Assembly: GCA_013399895.1 (NCBI GenBank)
Contig: VXBA01001184.1
Location: 429,750 to 493,749 of the forward strand
Source of the DNA: Serilophus lunatus
Taxonomy: Eukaryota > Chordata > Aves > Passeriformes > Eurylaimidae
DNA: 64,000 nt
Direction of reading: 5' to 3'
The position numbers and the translations under genes were made by a program. Positions 1 to 10,394 of this stretch are shown piece by piece. The notes under the pieces were generated by a model. The model worked only from the letters and a program-made list of their open reading frames with translations, was not told where the DNA came from and did no database searches. The first letter of the stretch is position 1, and every line of letters begins with the position of its first letter.

Positions 1-224
1 CGGCTCCGGAAAAGAGAGGAGGGAAGAAGGGGAGAGAGTTGGAGACCGGCGGATCGCTGCCGGCCCCTGCCTTCCCTGCCGGCAGCGGGGAAACTCGGGG
101 CGGGGAGCGGGGGAGGGCGGCGGGCCCTGTGGCGGCAGAGCTCCATACAAGGCGCCGAGGAACTCCCCGGGCACGGCCGCCCTGGGGCCGCGGAGCCGCC
201 GCCCCGCCCCGCACAGCCGGGACG

Positions 225-234
225 CTATTTTTAA
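225..234. promoter_or_regulatory. MEF2-type site
   Basis: CTATTTTTAA matches the MEF2 consensus YTAWWWWTAR at every position. It stands out as an AT-rich decamer between GC-rich flanks (GC box at 202-210, CCGC after it), which makes chance occurrence less likely than in AT-rich DNA. Confidence 0.4.
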
Positions 235-351
235 AACCGCTTCGTGCCTTATTTTAATTCCAACCCCCTCCTCCCTAGTCGGCAGCAGCCGCGCACAGCT
301 CGTGTGCCACCAGTCTGGGCTTTGCTTTAAATAGATGTTTTATAGATGTAT

Positions 352-359
352 CTATAAAT
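352..359 (+). promoter_or_regulatory. TATA-like element in the CpG island
   Basis: CTATAAAT lies in a short AT-rich pocket inside otherwise GC-rich sequence. If used, initiation would fall near 380-385, inside a perfect 14-bp palindrome at 376-389. Plus orientation is assumed from the motif only; CpG-island promoters often lack a functional TATA box. Confidence 0.35.
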
Positions 360-520
360 GCCGCTCTCCCTGCTGGAGCAGCGCTGCTCAGCCCCGCGGG
401 GCCGGGACGGCCGCCGCCCCCGCCCTCCGCAGGGTCCCGTCTCCGGAGCATCTCCGGGAAGCGGCCCCGGGGGGCACGGCCGGGAGTCCTGGGGCTCCGT
501 CCCCGTCCAGGCGCATCGCT

Positions 521-1612
521 AACCTAGATACTCCTTTCAGATCCCTTGGGAAATTCAGAGGACACATTCCTTCTCTATTTTACCCATATCCACGAACATC
601 AGTCTCTGTGGCAACTATACCTTGTCGGTACAAACGGAGAAATTAATCCAGCCAAATATTTCGTAGTTTATTTGCTAAAGCAATTAAAAGTTCAGTGACA
701 AATTTGATTTTCTGTTCAATCTGGTTTGGGTTTTTTATCTGTTTTCTTTTTATATGTTTACATATTAATTTATATTTAATTCTGGCATTGTGTTCATATT
801 TTAATATATTTTTAATTGGTTCAACAGGTGGAAACGAAAGAGTAGACTCAGTATTCATGCTGTTTTTACATCCTTTGTTTTAAGGCACACATCATCTTGA
901 AGGTATTAATTTATATAAAGCAGAAAAGTGCTCATCTCTATTTTAAAGGTGGCAAAAGGATCAAATCTGAGATCCACAAATGAAGAATTCAATGTTCACA
1001 TTGCCCAGGCTCAAAGCCAGCGTGATATTTCAGTTGCAATCTGTAATGCATGCCGTCACTCATCTACATTGTTTCTGGATTGGAGCTGGCACTCAGGAGC
1101 TGGTGGGAAGAACTCCCAGTTGTCTTCACCTCTCCACCTACCTGTAGGCACGTGGGATTCAGGGTTTGGATGCAAGTCCGAAATAGCATTTTCTAAAATG
1201 ATTCTGCAGCCTGTAAACTCAAACAGTCTGAAGAGTACCTATAACCCAGCTTTTGGAGGTTTCCATAAGCCTTACAGTTTTGCCATATGAAGTGGCACGA
1301 CTTTGAATATTTAACTGTAACCGCTTACTTGAGCACCTCCACTTCCCCAAGGAGTGCAGTGGGTAACTGCAGAGTCACAGGCCTGTGACACAGAAGTTCT
1401 GCTTCACATGGCATGTATTGTAATGAGATCCAGGGTAGAAAGAAGATGTTAGAAGCTGGATTAAAGGTTTGGAGAAATGCACAGAGGAAGGTGGGTGGAA
1501 ATGTGAACTGGTTCATGTTGCAAAAGACCAGGACAAATTTACTTCTCAGAATGTGATTGAAGGCATCGCCTTATTCTTTGGCTCCCACACTAAGAGCAAC
1601 CGTTATCAGTAT
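521..1612. other. AT-rich unique DNA after the CpG island; no gene recognised
   Basis: Composition drops sharply to AT-rich. CTTTCAG ending at 540, preceded by a branch-point-like GCTAAC, resembles a 3' splice site, but no good donor follows. A 120-codon frame at 928-1290 has no recognisable domain and no Kozak support. I see no repeat here. Confidence 0.5.
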
Positions 1613-2030
1613 CACCGAATCACAAAATATGCAGAGCTGGAAGGGACCCAGAAGCATCATGGAGTCTAACCCTTAGCCCTGCTCAGGACCATCCCCAAGA
1701 GTCACACCCTGTGCCTGAAAGTAACATTCAAATGCTTCTTGAACTCTGTCAGGCTTGGTGCTGTGACCACTTCCCTGGGGAGCCTGTTCCAGCACCCAAC
1801 CACCCTCTGGGTGAAGAAAATCTTTCTAATATTCAACCTAAACCTCCCCTGATACAACTTCAGGCCATTCCCTCAGGTCCTGTCACTGGTCACTACAGAG
1901 AAGAGATCAGAGTCTGATCCCCCTGTTCCCCTCATGAGGAAGTTGTAACTACAATAAGGTCTCCTGTCAGTCTCCTCTTCTCCAGGCTGAACAGACCAAG
2001 TGACCTCAGTTGCTCCACAAGACCGTCCAG
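1613..2030 (-). mobile_element. CR1 LINE 3' fragment
   Basis: Read on the minus strand this is the 3' part of an avian CR1: the AATCACA-type tail at the left edge, the conserved block specifying cleaned-up termini (CCCTGGGGAGCCTGTTCCAG on the plus strand), the TCTTCTCCAGGCTGAACAG block, and loss of homology near 2030. It is diverged and 5'-truncated, as is usual for CR1, and codes for nothing intact. Confidence 0.85.
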
Positions 2031-2622
2031 TTAGATGTACCCCAAAACACCTACAGTCTCTCAGTGGGCAACACAGTGAAGGATTAACACTCTGGCAAAC
2101 CCATCCAGAATAAAAATGAATGCCACACCTGGTTTCTTCTGTACTTGAAGAATCAAACATATGCCTGTTTCATCTCTTCTCGATAGAAAAGTGTTCAATT
2201 CCCAGTTGTGCTGCCCCCAGAGGCCTGTTCACTAAGCCAGGGGCTCTGAGCTGGGAAAGAGGTACTCTCCCAGTGGAACACCACCGGAGTGGGCAAGCAG
2301 AGAGGTATACACATTTGTTGGTATGACTATGCAAACATACATGGGAAATGGTTTCAGTAGGTGGGAATAACTGAGACCGTCCTTACTCAGATGTACCATT
2401 TCAATATAATGTACAGAAAATCATAATGTAAAATGATAAACAGATTAGTACAGGGCTACATAGGAATGTTTCTTTCAAAATTAGTAAAATTTTCTGTAAG
2501 CCTACACTTCTGATGCCTATAGAGCTTCTTAGAGCAATAATTATAGATTCTAGTAACGCCAACAGCAATAACACATGGCAATCAATGGAACTGTGCAATG
2601 CATATGTGGGTTGGCACCTCAC
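2031..2622. other. Unique AT-rich DNA
   Basis: Beyond the CR1 breakpoint I see no repeat family or coding signal. Slightly GC-richer around 2200-2300, then AT-rich. Confidence 0.4.
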
Positions 2623-2681
2623 CTAATACTGTAAGGCCCGGATTGTGGCTGTTTCATCAGTACTAATACACTGAACAATAG
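2623..2681 (-). other. Candidate exon by splice sites (minus strand)
   Basis: On the minus strand a long pyrimidine tract ending CCCTTTCAG precedes base 2681, and TAG|GTGAGG follows base 2623. The 59-bp segment is open through in one frame only (beginning LLFSVLVLMKQP); a second frame stops at its last codon. No family recognised. The sequence GGCCCGGATTGTGGC here also faintly resembles old amniote interspersed repeats, so a repeat remnant with fortuitous splice sites is an equal possibility. Confidence 0.15.
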
Positions 2682-3748
2682 CTGAAAGGGAAGAAGATGC
2701 TAGAGAAAATACTTCATTGTAAGTGAATGCCCGTGGAGCTCACTGAAACTCGGGGATGAAAGAGATGTTGATTACATGTGTCTCCAGCATGGAGGAGAAA
2801 TACAGTTCCAAACAAGCTGGTTGAGGTGTGGAGGAGCAGCCAGGGCTGGAAAATAGGAAGATCTGTGATATAAAACTCAAGATCAGCCTGAAAGCTTTAC
2901 AGGACTTACAAGTAAACTTGGACTGGAGTTCAGTTTTGAGAAAAGATGAAGTAACAGTGTTCCTTCAGAATTAAGTGAGGCTGGAAGTCAGGTCTTGAGT
3001 TTTTCCCTTTTTTTGAATCTGGAATTTAGGAAACCAATGCCACCCTTAATCAAGAAGAAGAAAAGAAAGCAGGACTTATTCCATGAGCAATGTGTTATGT
3101 ACTAATTACTAACCCTTTTGCTTCACCTAATCATTTATGGGTTTAAAATTCATTAATATGCCACGTATTCAATAAAGACGCAAAATGTTTAGAAATGGTG
3201 ATCTCATCCTACAACTGTGTATGGATATGAGAAATTAGGCTCAAATGAATTCCCACTCACTCTAACGAGAAATTGCGATTGACTTAAAATATTAAACTAG
3301 CAGAATTAAGATTCTTGAGATGTGTTCATTCTCCCATAATGCCGAAAAAAAGTACAAGTGTAGTTTTATCATGAAATTTTAAAATGTCATTAAATCTCCT
3401 AAACAATCAATTTCTTCACATTTGATAATTAAACTGTTTCCTTACATAGTCACAGTATTTTAAATACATAGCTTGTACTGCATACTGATGTTGCACTGCA
3501 GGTACTCCTATAATTTTTCTTTGATAAATTGATATTCCTAAAGATCTACTACACCTGACACTTCTTTTTTAAGCACTTAAATATAGTCTTGAATGGCAAA
3601 CAATGAAAGTAAATCTTTCTTTATTCTTACTTCACTTCATTCTAAATTTATTGCCTGTCATATCTGACCAAGACCTTTCTGCGAAGGAGCACAGGAGTGA
3701 CAGCTATTGATATAATGAGACATCTTACAGAAAGTTTGCTTTGCACCT
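2682..3748. other. Unique AT-rich DNA, no gene recognised
   Basis: No open frame of note, no repeat tail, no CpG cluster. A perfect GTAAGT at 2719-2724 on the plus strand has no usable upstream exon: all three frames are closed. Confidence 0.4.
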
Positions 3749-3842
3749 ACTTAGTGGACTTGGGAGGGTTATGTTTATGGTTAGACTCTATTTTAAAGGT
3801 CCTTTCTAACCTAAATGATTCTATTATTCTATTCTATGATTC
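3749..3842 (+). mobile_element. CR1 LINE, extreme 3' end
   Basis: The stretch TTAGTGGACTTG..GGTTAGACT..AAAGGTCCTTTCTAACC leads into ATTCTATTATTCTATTCTATG, the octamer-type tail that CR1 uses in place of poly-A. Only about 95 bp survive, a typical severe 5' truncation. Confidence 0.8.
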
Positions 3843-4502
3843 TTCTGAAATTACTGGTAATTTTTCAATTCACTCTGGTAATCTGTATTTCAGAAATAAA
3901 AATTCTAATTGCAAAACTGTAAAATTTAATTTGTATCAAAAGCTTCCTTTCAGTTCATTAAAAGTATTAGTTCATGTTCAAGCCTTTCTCTTTTATTTCA
4001 ATTTCTGGATATATTATTTATGTTTTTATAAATTATTTACACTGTTGCAAATCAAGCATAAAAGACAAAAGAGCTGGGCCTTCTATCTCTTAACTAGTTT
4101 AAAAAAAAAACCCAAATATATTCGGTTAGAATGAGAATCGAAGTTTTATTAATCTCATCTTACACTTGTCTATAAACACACTCTTCAGTAATCCGCATTG
4201 TCAGAAAACTTTTTGAAACCAGTGACATTTTAAGATGTAACATATACAGCAATACAGTGATTGCAGAACTTGTGTGAATAGATAGCACACAGCTACCAAG
4301 TATCCTGATTGTTTGTCTTTTGTGTGGGGATTGTAGGCAGTAATTGCATTGCTGTTATTCTCACTAACTCTGATTAGCAGCATGCTGAACAGGTTTCGCT
4401 TTTGTAGTTGGGGTGACATGTACTTTGCTAGACAGAACCTCCAGATGTTTTTGGATTCAGTCAAAATGTGCTTTCTGAAATACGGTAAAAAATGTAACAA
4501 AG
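3843..4502. other. Unique AT-rich DNA
   Basis: Carries the second half of a 145-codon frame (3697-4134) that starts inside the CR1 tail region and is rich in F, L, Y and K. This is the profile of a chance frame in AT-rich DNA. Nothing else recognised. Confidence 0.4.
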
Positions 4503-4972
4503 TCTGTATGCATATCCAAAGAAGAGCAGTGAAGCTAGAGAAAGTTCTAAAGCACAAATCTGATGACAAGCAGCTGAAGAAGCAGGGGGTGTTTAGCCTG
4601 GAGAAAAGAAGGCTCAGGGAGACCTTATCACTCTCTACAGCTACCTGAAAAGAGGTTGTAGCCATACGAGGGGCAGTCTTCTCTCATGAGTAACAAGCAA
4701 TAGGATAAGGCAAAAGGGCCTCAAGTTGCACCAGCAGACGTTTAGATTGGACACTAGAAAAAAATTCTTCATGGAAAGAATTGTCAAGCACCGGAATAGT
4801 CTGCCTACAGAAGTGGTGGAGTCACCATACCTGGAGATATTTAAAAGATGTGTAGATGTGGCACTCAGGGACATGGTTTAGTGGTGGACTTAGCAGTGCT
4901 TGAATGCTCGGACCGGATCTCTCACAAGCCTTTTCCAGCCTAAATGACTCTATGGTTCTGCGAATCTATGAT
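4503..4972 (+). mobile_element. CR1 LINE: C-terminal ORF2 relic plus 3' UTR
   Basis: Begins in the end of CR1 ORF2: the frame reads QRRAVKL, then GVFSLEKRRLRE, the conserved CR1 C-terminal block. It continues through the 3' UTR (TGTGGCACTCAGGGACATGG, TTTAGTGGTGGACTTAG) to a degenerate octamer tail at 4950-4972. Diverged, with stops and indels. Confidence 0.88.
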
Positions 4973-5624
4973 AATCAATGCCACATACCAAAATACCATT
5001 TTGTTCCTGGCATGTAGTATCATTTTTATGTCTGTGTTTTAGACACAGGGCAGAAAGGGGTAATTTAACCGAATAATTCTTATTCTGTTTGCTTGTGCAG
5101 GACTGCCTAGAGAATGCAAGCAGCCTGATCTCAGTTTCTAATTTCAGGAGGAACAAAGCTTTTATTGAAGTCTGTACCACATGGAAATGCAGGATTCAAC
5201 CCATTGCAAGTGAGATGAATTGTTTTACCTCTTTGAATTTGATATAATTTGTATTGTAAAAACTTTGTGACCTATATCCAGTAGCAAGATAGTCAACGCT
5301 GCTTTGTTCTCACGCTTGCTTTTATTCATATTTGAGTAAGCATGCTGCATCTTGTAGCAAAACTTTCACTATCTGATATAACTGTTTATGTCTTTCTTGT
5401 TATTCTCAGATTTAGGAAAAACATTCATCCTAATTCTAGTCATGAAAGCAAGGCTGTATGCATTTTAACACTGGAAGTTTTTTGTTTGGATTTTTTGAAT
5501 CTGCAGTTAAACCAACAACAATCTTAGGGTAGTTTAATATTGAAAATTGGTGCCCAGCATAATAAATATTCTCTCAGAGAATACCAAGAAAAATATTTTA
5601 AAGTGCCAGACATCCAAAATTTCA
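4973..5624. other. Unique AT-rich DNA between CR1 and LTR
   Basis: No repeat or gene recognised. Ends at the candidate LTR target-site duplicate TCCAT (5625-5629). Confidence 0.4.
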
Positions 5625-5629
5625 TCCAT

Positions 5630-6205
5630 TGTGCTGATTTTGCTTGATGTAGAGCTGATTTTCTTCAGAGTAGGTAGTATTGGACTATGTTTTGGATTTA
5701 TGTTAAAAACAGTGTTGATAACACAGGGCTATTCTAGTTATTGCTTAGCAGTGCTTACACAGCCTTTTCTGCTTCTTATCCTACCTTGCCAGTGAGTGGG
5801 CTAAGGGTGCACAAGGAGCTGGGAGAGGACACAGCTGGAACAGCTGACTCCAGCTGACTCAAGGGATATTCCAGACCATATGATGCCATACTCAGTGTAT
5901 AAAGCTGGGGGAAGAAGAAGAAGGGGGAAGGGAGAGGATTCGATGTTGTGGTTTTTGTCTTCTCAAGTCACCATGACACCTCATGGAGCCCTGCTTTCCA
6001 AGAGAACCTGCCTGCTCACAGGAAGTGGGGAATGAATTCCTTCTTTTGTTTTCCTTGTGTGCACAGGATTTGCTTTACCTATTGAACTGCCTAGACCTCA
6101 ACACACGAGTTGTTTTCTCACTTTTACTCTTCAAATTCTCTCCCACTTCCCAGTGGTGGGAAATGAGGGAGTCACTGTGTTACTGGCTGGGGTTGAATCA
6201 TGGCA
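5630..6205 (+). mobile_element. Probable solo LTR, avian ERVL type
   Basis: The sequence reads as a complete avian LTR in plus orientation: a U3 part with GCTTAGCAGTGCTTACAC, a TATA box (TATAAAG at 5898-5904) followed by AAGCTGGGGG, a degenerate polyadenylation hexamer (ATTGAA at 6081-6086, ancestral ATTAAA-like), and a terminal GGGGTTGAATCATGGCA. It resembles passerine ERVL LTRs from general knowledge. Proposed ends are TG at 5630 and CA at 6205, flanked by TCCAT (5625-5629) and GCCAT (6206-6210), a 4 of 5 match to the 5-bp duplication expected for ERVL. No internal retroviral sequence adjoins, so it looks solo. The left boundary is the weaker one. Confidence 0.7.
5898..5904 (+). promoter_or_regulatory. 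TATA box of the LTR
   Basis: TATAAAG preceded by CTCAGTG and followed by a GGGG-rich segment, positioned in the middle of the LTR as expected at the U3/R border. Activity today is not shown. Confidence 0.55.
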
Positions 6206-6210
6206 GCCAT

Positions 6211-6732
6211 TTAAGGAGAAATCATAGTGCAAAGTTTAGTCAATTGTCGGTGGTCTTGATACATCTATGCACAGCATTGTAGCACTATGTGGAGATAATA
6301 GTTTGGTTCTGAAAGACTCTGTGTTGTAGAATAATTATTATGCTTCCGAGTTTCAAAGGAAAATAAACTTTTTTGTTCAAGAATCACTGTGTTGTATTTT
6401 GCAGTGTAATGTAGAAGTGCTCATTGTAAATCTCATGTTGATGTTGTGACACTATTCACAGAAAACCATAAATGTCAGTAATCTCGCTGGGGAAAACTCT
6501 CAGTTATAAATGTTAAAACATGTCATGTTCTGACCTTGTAAAGAAATATAACTTCTAAGACCAGTCTTATATAAATAACATATGTGTTTTCTATAAGGTC
6601 GTGATTAAGTGACACAATCTTTTTGTACAACCTTTTCTATCTTCTATCCAGCCCCTAAACTTAAATAATTTTAATTTAGTGTTTTCCATCCCTTCCATTG
6701 ACTTTAAGCAGATACAATTCTTTCTTAAAACC
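6211..6732. other. Unique AT-rich DNA
   Basis: No repeat, coding or CpG signal seen between the LTR and the compound microsatellite. Confidence 0.4.
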
Positions 6733-6774
6733 ATATATATATATATGTGTGTGTGTGTGTGTATATATATATAT
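6733..6774. repeat. Compound microsatellite (AT)n(GT)n(AT)n
   Basis: An AT run, then a GT run, then an AT run, uninterrupted over 42 bp. Purine-pyrimidine alternation is perfect throughout. Likely length-polymorphic. Confidence 0.95.
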
Positions 6775-7438
6775 TTATCCTAAATCAGACACTTTCCCTC
6801 CATCTTTCCATCCTATGAGATATACTCTTACACCAGTAAATGCTTTTTTAACTGTAAGAATGTGACTTTCCTGAAATCTGGTGTTTTGCAACATTATAGG
6901 ACTAAAATAGATTTGTTGACCCACTGCAGGGAGAGAGTAGACATTTCCTGAGATGGTAATCAGAATAATCATAGCAAACCACTTTCAGCCAAATGGAGTG
7001 AAGACACCTCAATATCTCATTCTTACTTAACCCATCTGTCCTAATTAATAAGGTGATTGCAAAAGCTGCATTCAGAAGTTGTTGCTGATGTTTTACTTAA
7101 CCATATTCCTGCAAAAGAATGGATGCTGTTGTGCCGTCCAGCCACAGACACTGCTTTTGGAAGTTCAACAGGGTAAGCTAAAGCTTAGTAGGGAAATTCT
7201 ATCAGAGTCCCTTCTTTTGGAACGTAGTTATTGCTGTTCCCATTCTGGGTTTAGTGAGACACTCATAGGCTGCCTATAATGAAAAAAGGATTTTCTTTTG
7301 TCTTACCCAGTGGTAGTCAATGGGCATAGACCAGCACCTCCACAGAATCCTATCAAAAGTTGTTGAAATGGTATCAGTATCTTGTTTCATTCACTTTATA
7401 AACAAGCAAAGAGTGCAAGAGTAAGTTAGAAGGCATAT
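6775..7438. other. Unique DNA, no gene recognised
   Basis: A 66-codon frame at 7079-7279 passes a reasonable donor (AGG|GTAAGC near 7171), but the upstream acceptor has little pyrimidine tract. I do not call an exon. Confidence 0.35.
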
Positions 7439-7760
7439 TGGGCAAGGAGATGAAAAAAGTAATGAAAAATAATAGAGGAAAAATAAAACTTAAGAACAGG
7501 AAAGTAAATATCAAAAAGGAATGGTGTGTGTGCATGTGGAAATGAAGACAAAGCTACAGATGCATAACGTAAAACAAATTTTAAAAAGGAAATAGAAAGG
7601 TGGGAAAAAATAAAGTGAAAGAGGAAAACAGGAATATGAGGAGGAAAAAGGTTATTAGGAAGATGAGATAGTAAAGGGAAAGAAAACTGGGCATTATGAA
7701 AGAATTCATGCAGGTAAGTAGGAAGGGTAACAAAGAAGAAAAAGAGGAATGAGAACACCA
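7439..7760. repeat. Purine-rich (A/G) asymmetric block
   Basis: About 320 bp whose plus strand is almost entirely A and G (AAAG, GGAAA, GAGGAAAA and variants) without a fixed unit. Low-complexity DNA, not coding: the 111-codon minus frame over it (7426-7761) is just F/S/L-rich translation of the pyrimidine strand. Contains an isolated perfect donor GTAAGT at 7714 without an acceptor. Confidence 0.8.
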
Positions 7761-8560
7761 ACAGAGGTGTGGTCTACACTTACTGATGTGTGCACTTATT
7801 GTTAAAAGATGGCGAATTAAGAATTATAATGGTAAAAAGAAGACAAGCATGTCTTTTATTGAGCCAAGGGAGCACACCATAAGCTGCCATGGCTTTGCCA
7901 TGTGCTGGATCAGAGCCAGGTGGCCCTGTTAGCTGAGGTCGGGCCCATCTAATATGCTTTGCCCCTAAGCAGAGATTACTAGCTCAGGTAACAAAGGCCA
8001 AGTAGCTTCTGGCTTTGGACCACAAGACCAAATACTTGCATTCAGGATGAAGGCTCTCTCCTATACAACACAATATACCTCAATCTGAACATACAGCTTC
8101 TGCTACACACTTTACATCAAGTACAAAAATGATTTAAAGAAAATTTTAATCTTTTTTATACTCATAGCTTCTAATGAGAGAAGCTAGTGGGATGCATGGT
8201 AGACTTTATGCCAAGTAGCCTTAGGAAATAATAAAATAACAAATAAATATTTATAATATTCCTTCTCCAGTAAAGCCTAAAGACAGATAGGTTCTCTCAT
8301 CTCTTTCATGATTTATTAAAAATCTTTAATTGGTTGTTCTTAAAATATTCCAATTTGACTTTTAAAGTGAAACGTCAAAAGATAAAAGCATCTGTAGGTA
8401 AACTTCCACATCTGATCTGTCTCTATAATTCAAATGAAGGAATGGATTTAAAAGTTACATTTCAATCTGTTGCTCTCATTTCAGTCACAAATGAGTATTT
8501 TTATGTTGTTTGAAAGTATAAAGTGGAATTTTTGCATTTGCCCATAATATCTATAGGGAT
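7761..8560. other. Unique DNA with a GC-higher patch at about 7860-8060
   Basis: The patch (CCATGGCTTTGCCATG, AGGTGGCCCTGTTAG and so on) is more balanced in composition than its surroundings and may be an old unclassified repeat; I could not assign it. The rest is AT-rich and featureless. Confidence 0.35.
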
Positions 8561-8880
8561 CTAGTTCTTTCCAGAATCATGTGCTATTAAACTATGTGAT
8601 TATATGCCATTTATTCATATGGGTTAATACCACCTCTATAGTCCAAACTATTTCACCAGCCATAATATATCACTATGGTAATGTTAATTCCCCTTGTTAT
8701 AATTGGCTCTGTACAGTCTGCCATTTCGTGCAAAGCAACAAAGAGCAGCTCTGCACAATCCACTCCAAATGCTGCATTTAATTGTGTTGTAGACTTCATA
8801 TTGCACTTGCAGATGTTATTAATTACTGCTACTCCCTGTTTAATAGCTGTTTCCATAGTAATTATGAGATTTTTTTAAAG
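8561..8880. promoter_or_regulatory. Possible conserved non-coding block
   Basis: Not low-complexity, no repeat hallmark, no CpG, dense in homeodomain-type cores (TTAATTAC, ATTTAATTG, GTTAATTCC) and ending in a T run. Overlapping open frames exist on both strands, the usual sign of a non-coding block lacking TA-rich stops rather than a gene. Conservation is guessed from texture only. Confidence 0.2.
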
Positions 8881-8911
8881 AAGATGTGAAGGGAAGTAAG
8901 TTGAGTAGTTG

Positions 8912-8936
8912 CTTTTGTTTTGTTTTGTTTGTTTTT
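8912..8936. repeat. (TTTTG)n short simple repeat
   Basis: Four to five imperfect TTTTG/TTTG units ending in a T run. Confidence 0.85.
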
Positions 8937-9672
8937 CTGAAAGGAGGACAAAGTCAACCTGACTATACATATAACATATCCCAAAACCCTAAGCAGCATA
9001 ACATAAATAAAAAGTAATGACAGAAGAATATGAATGTTTTCAGAAGATATCAAGCTACTTAAATAATCAGTTACTTAAGTTAAAAACCTGCTCTCATTAT
9101 ATCCTTCTAAGTTTAATCCTAGCATGTGATTATGTGATTTTTGGCACAATCTAGAATGTCTAGTGAAATCAGAGTGAATGCAGTGCAAGGAAACTTGGGG
9201 CTTTGTCCGTCTCCAGCATCACTGATTTACTAGATACGAACACACTACCAATGATGCTGGTTTAGAAAAAATGACTTTAACTGTCCAGTTCTTCCTTCCT
9301 TGAGCACAGAAAGCCTTTCCCCTACTTTGAAATGCAGATGACTGGCTCCAGGAGTACCACAAGAATTTTCCCTTTTTATGGAAGTGCAATGCCAAATCCC
9401 ACATGAACCCGTTTGTGCTGTGGGAGTGAAATATGACCTTTTGAAGCAGATAAGCATTTGCCCCATGCACTGATGAAATTTTGGGTTTAGAGTTTAAGTA
9501 GGTCAGAAGCGATGCCCATTTTGTGACTGATCTTCAAAAGGGTACACAGCACCTCCACTGCTTGTTTGCATTAATAGTCCAATATTTGAAATTGTCACCA
9601 AACATCTACATAAAGCCCACAGTAAATAAAAATAATTCAGGGTATAATAAAATATATGAAAATAGAATCTGT
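8937..9672. other. Unique AT-rich DNA
   Basis: No gene or repeat firmly recognised. Around 9522-9565 (ATCTTCAAAAGGGTACACAG) there is a faint likeness to an old amniote repeat, too weak to call. Confidence 0.35.
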
Positions 9673-9692
9673 AAAAAAAAAAAAAAAAAAAA
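9673..9692 (+). repeat. Poly-A tract (20 A)
   Basis: Uninterrupted A20. No target-site duplication or recognisable retrocopy upstream, so I treat it as a homopolymer, not a retrogene tail. Confidence 0.9.
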
Positions 9693-10394
9693 GGAACTCA
9701 ATGTCTAAGAGGATAAATCCGGACTGAAAGTTTTCTTTTTATAACACAAATCAATTTTTTCCCAGTGAGCTGGGAAATTCCCGTAGGACCAAAGCAGGTT
9801 CTGCCTCCCACGCAACACTTTGCAGCAGAAATCCTCTTTTAGAAGAAGTTTCTCTCCACAAGAGGCTTCTTCTGTTTTTTCATCTGCAACCTTGGACTAG
9901 ATGCCCATGCACACTATCCTTGAGGCCAGCTGAACCACATCCTGCATGACATCCTACAGAGAAGTCACCTCAGCACCTCCCCACAGACTGCTGGAGACCA
10001 AACTGAGGCACCTGCTAAGAAAAAGCAGCAGCTGTGTTAGATAGGATCGTTGTTCATTATTCCCTGGAAATAGAGTTCCTTTGTTTCTTTTTGACCTTGG
10101 AAACTTTTGCCCTTGACTAGGCTTTTCTTCTGGCCAGTCTCACGAGGTCTGTTTTCTAGGCTTAAAAAGAGATCAGAAGAAGATCATTTTTGAAAACATG
10201 AAAAGTCTATGGAAGACATCAAGAGGAGGATATAACCTTGACAGTACAGGGGTAAAGAAGGCAGAAAACCTAATGCAGGGTCAAAAAATTGAAAGGAAAA
10301 CGATTAATTAAAATGTACTAAAGGAGTTTTGAAGATGAAAAAGGAATATAAGTGCTATGTATTTTCTTTTATAACATAAGCTCTGCTGAAAACA
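9693..10394. other. Unique DNA, no gene recognised
   Basis: Includes a small hairpin (AGAAGAAG at 9841 with CTTCTTCT at 9866). Composition is slightly GC-higher at 9880-10020. Nothing assigned. Confidence 0.35.

Larger units (their letters stand above)
1..520. promoter_or_regulatory. CpG island, probable promoter / first-exon region (cut by window edge)
   Basis: This is the only strongly GC- and CpG-rich unique DNA in the window; composition falls abruptly to AT-rich after about 520. It holds GC boxes (GGGGCGGGG at 97-105, its complement at 202-210), a CArG-like CCATACAAGG at 143-152, a perfect MEF2-type CTATTTTTAA at 225-234, AT-rich elements at 325-345 and a TATA-like CTATAAAT at 352-359. 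CpG islands of this kind mark promoters in birds and mammals. The MEF2 plus CArG-like plus TATA combination is typical of muscle-expressed genes, but this is inference from motifs. Transcription direction and gene are unknown: no consensus splice donor is visible on the plus strand within the island. A 103-codon frame (335-646) spans it without resemblance to a known protein. Confidence 0.75.

Noticed and set aside
928..1290. 120-codon plus frame after the CpG island
   Set aside because: Composition is almost protein-like, but there is no homology I recognise, no good splice sites and no Kozak context.
3697..4134. 145-codon plus frame
   Set aside because: Starts inside a CR1 tail and continues into AT-rich DNA with F/L/Y/K-rich content; no domain or splice support.
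4201..4665. 154-codon minus frame
   Set aside because: Its N-terminal third is antisense to the CR1 at 4503; the remainder is hydrophobic, low in information, and the opposite strand is open too.
7700..7720. Perfect donor CAG|GTAAGT
   Set aside because: Lies in the purine block; no pyrimidine tract upstream to make an acceptor.
7860..8060. GC-higher patch considered as SINE or CR1
   Set aside because: No A/B boxes, tail or known block could be placed.
9500..9692. Poly-A with AATAAA-like sequence upstream, possible processed retrocopy
   Set aside because: No recognisable parent gene and no flanking duplication; processed copies are rare in birds.
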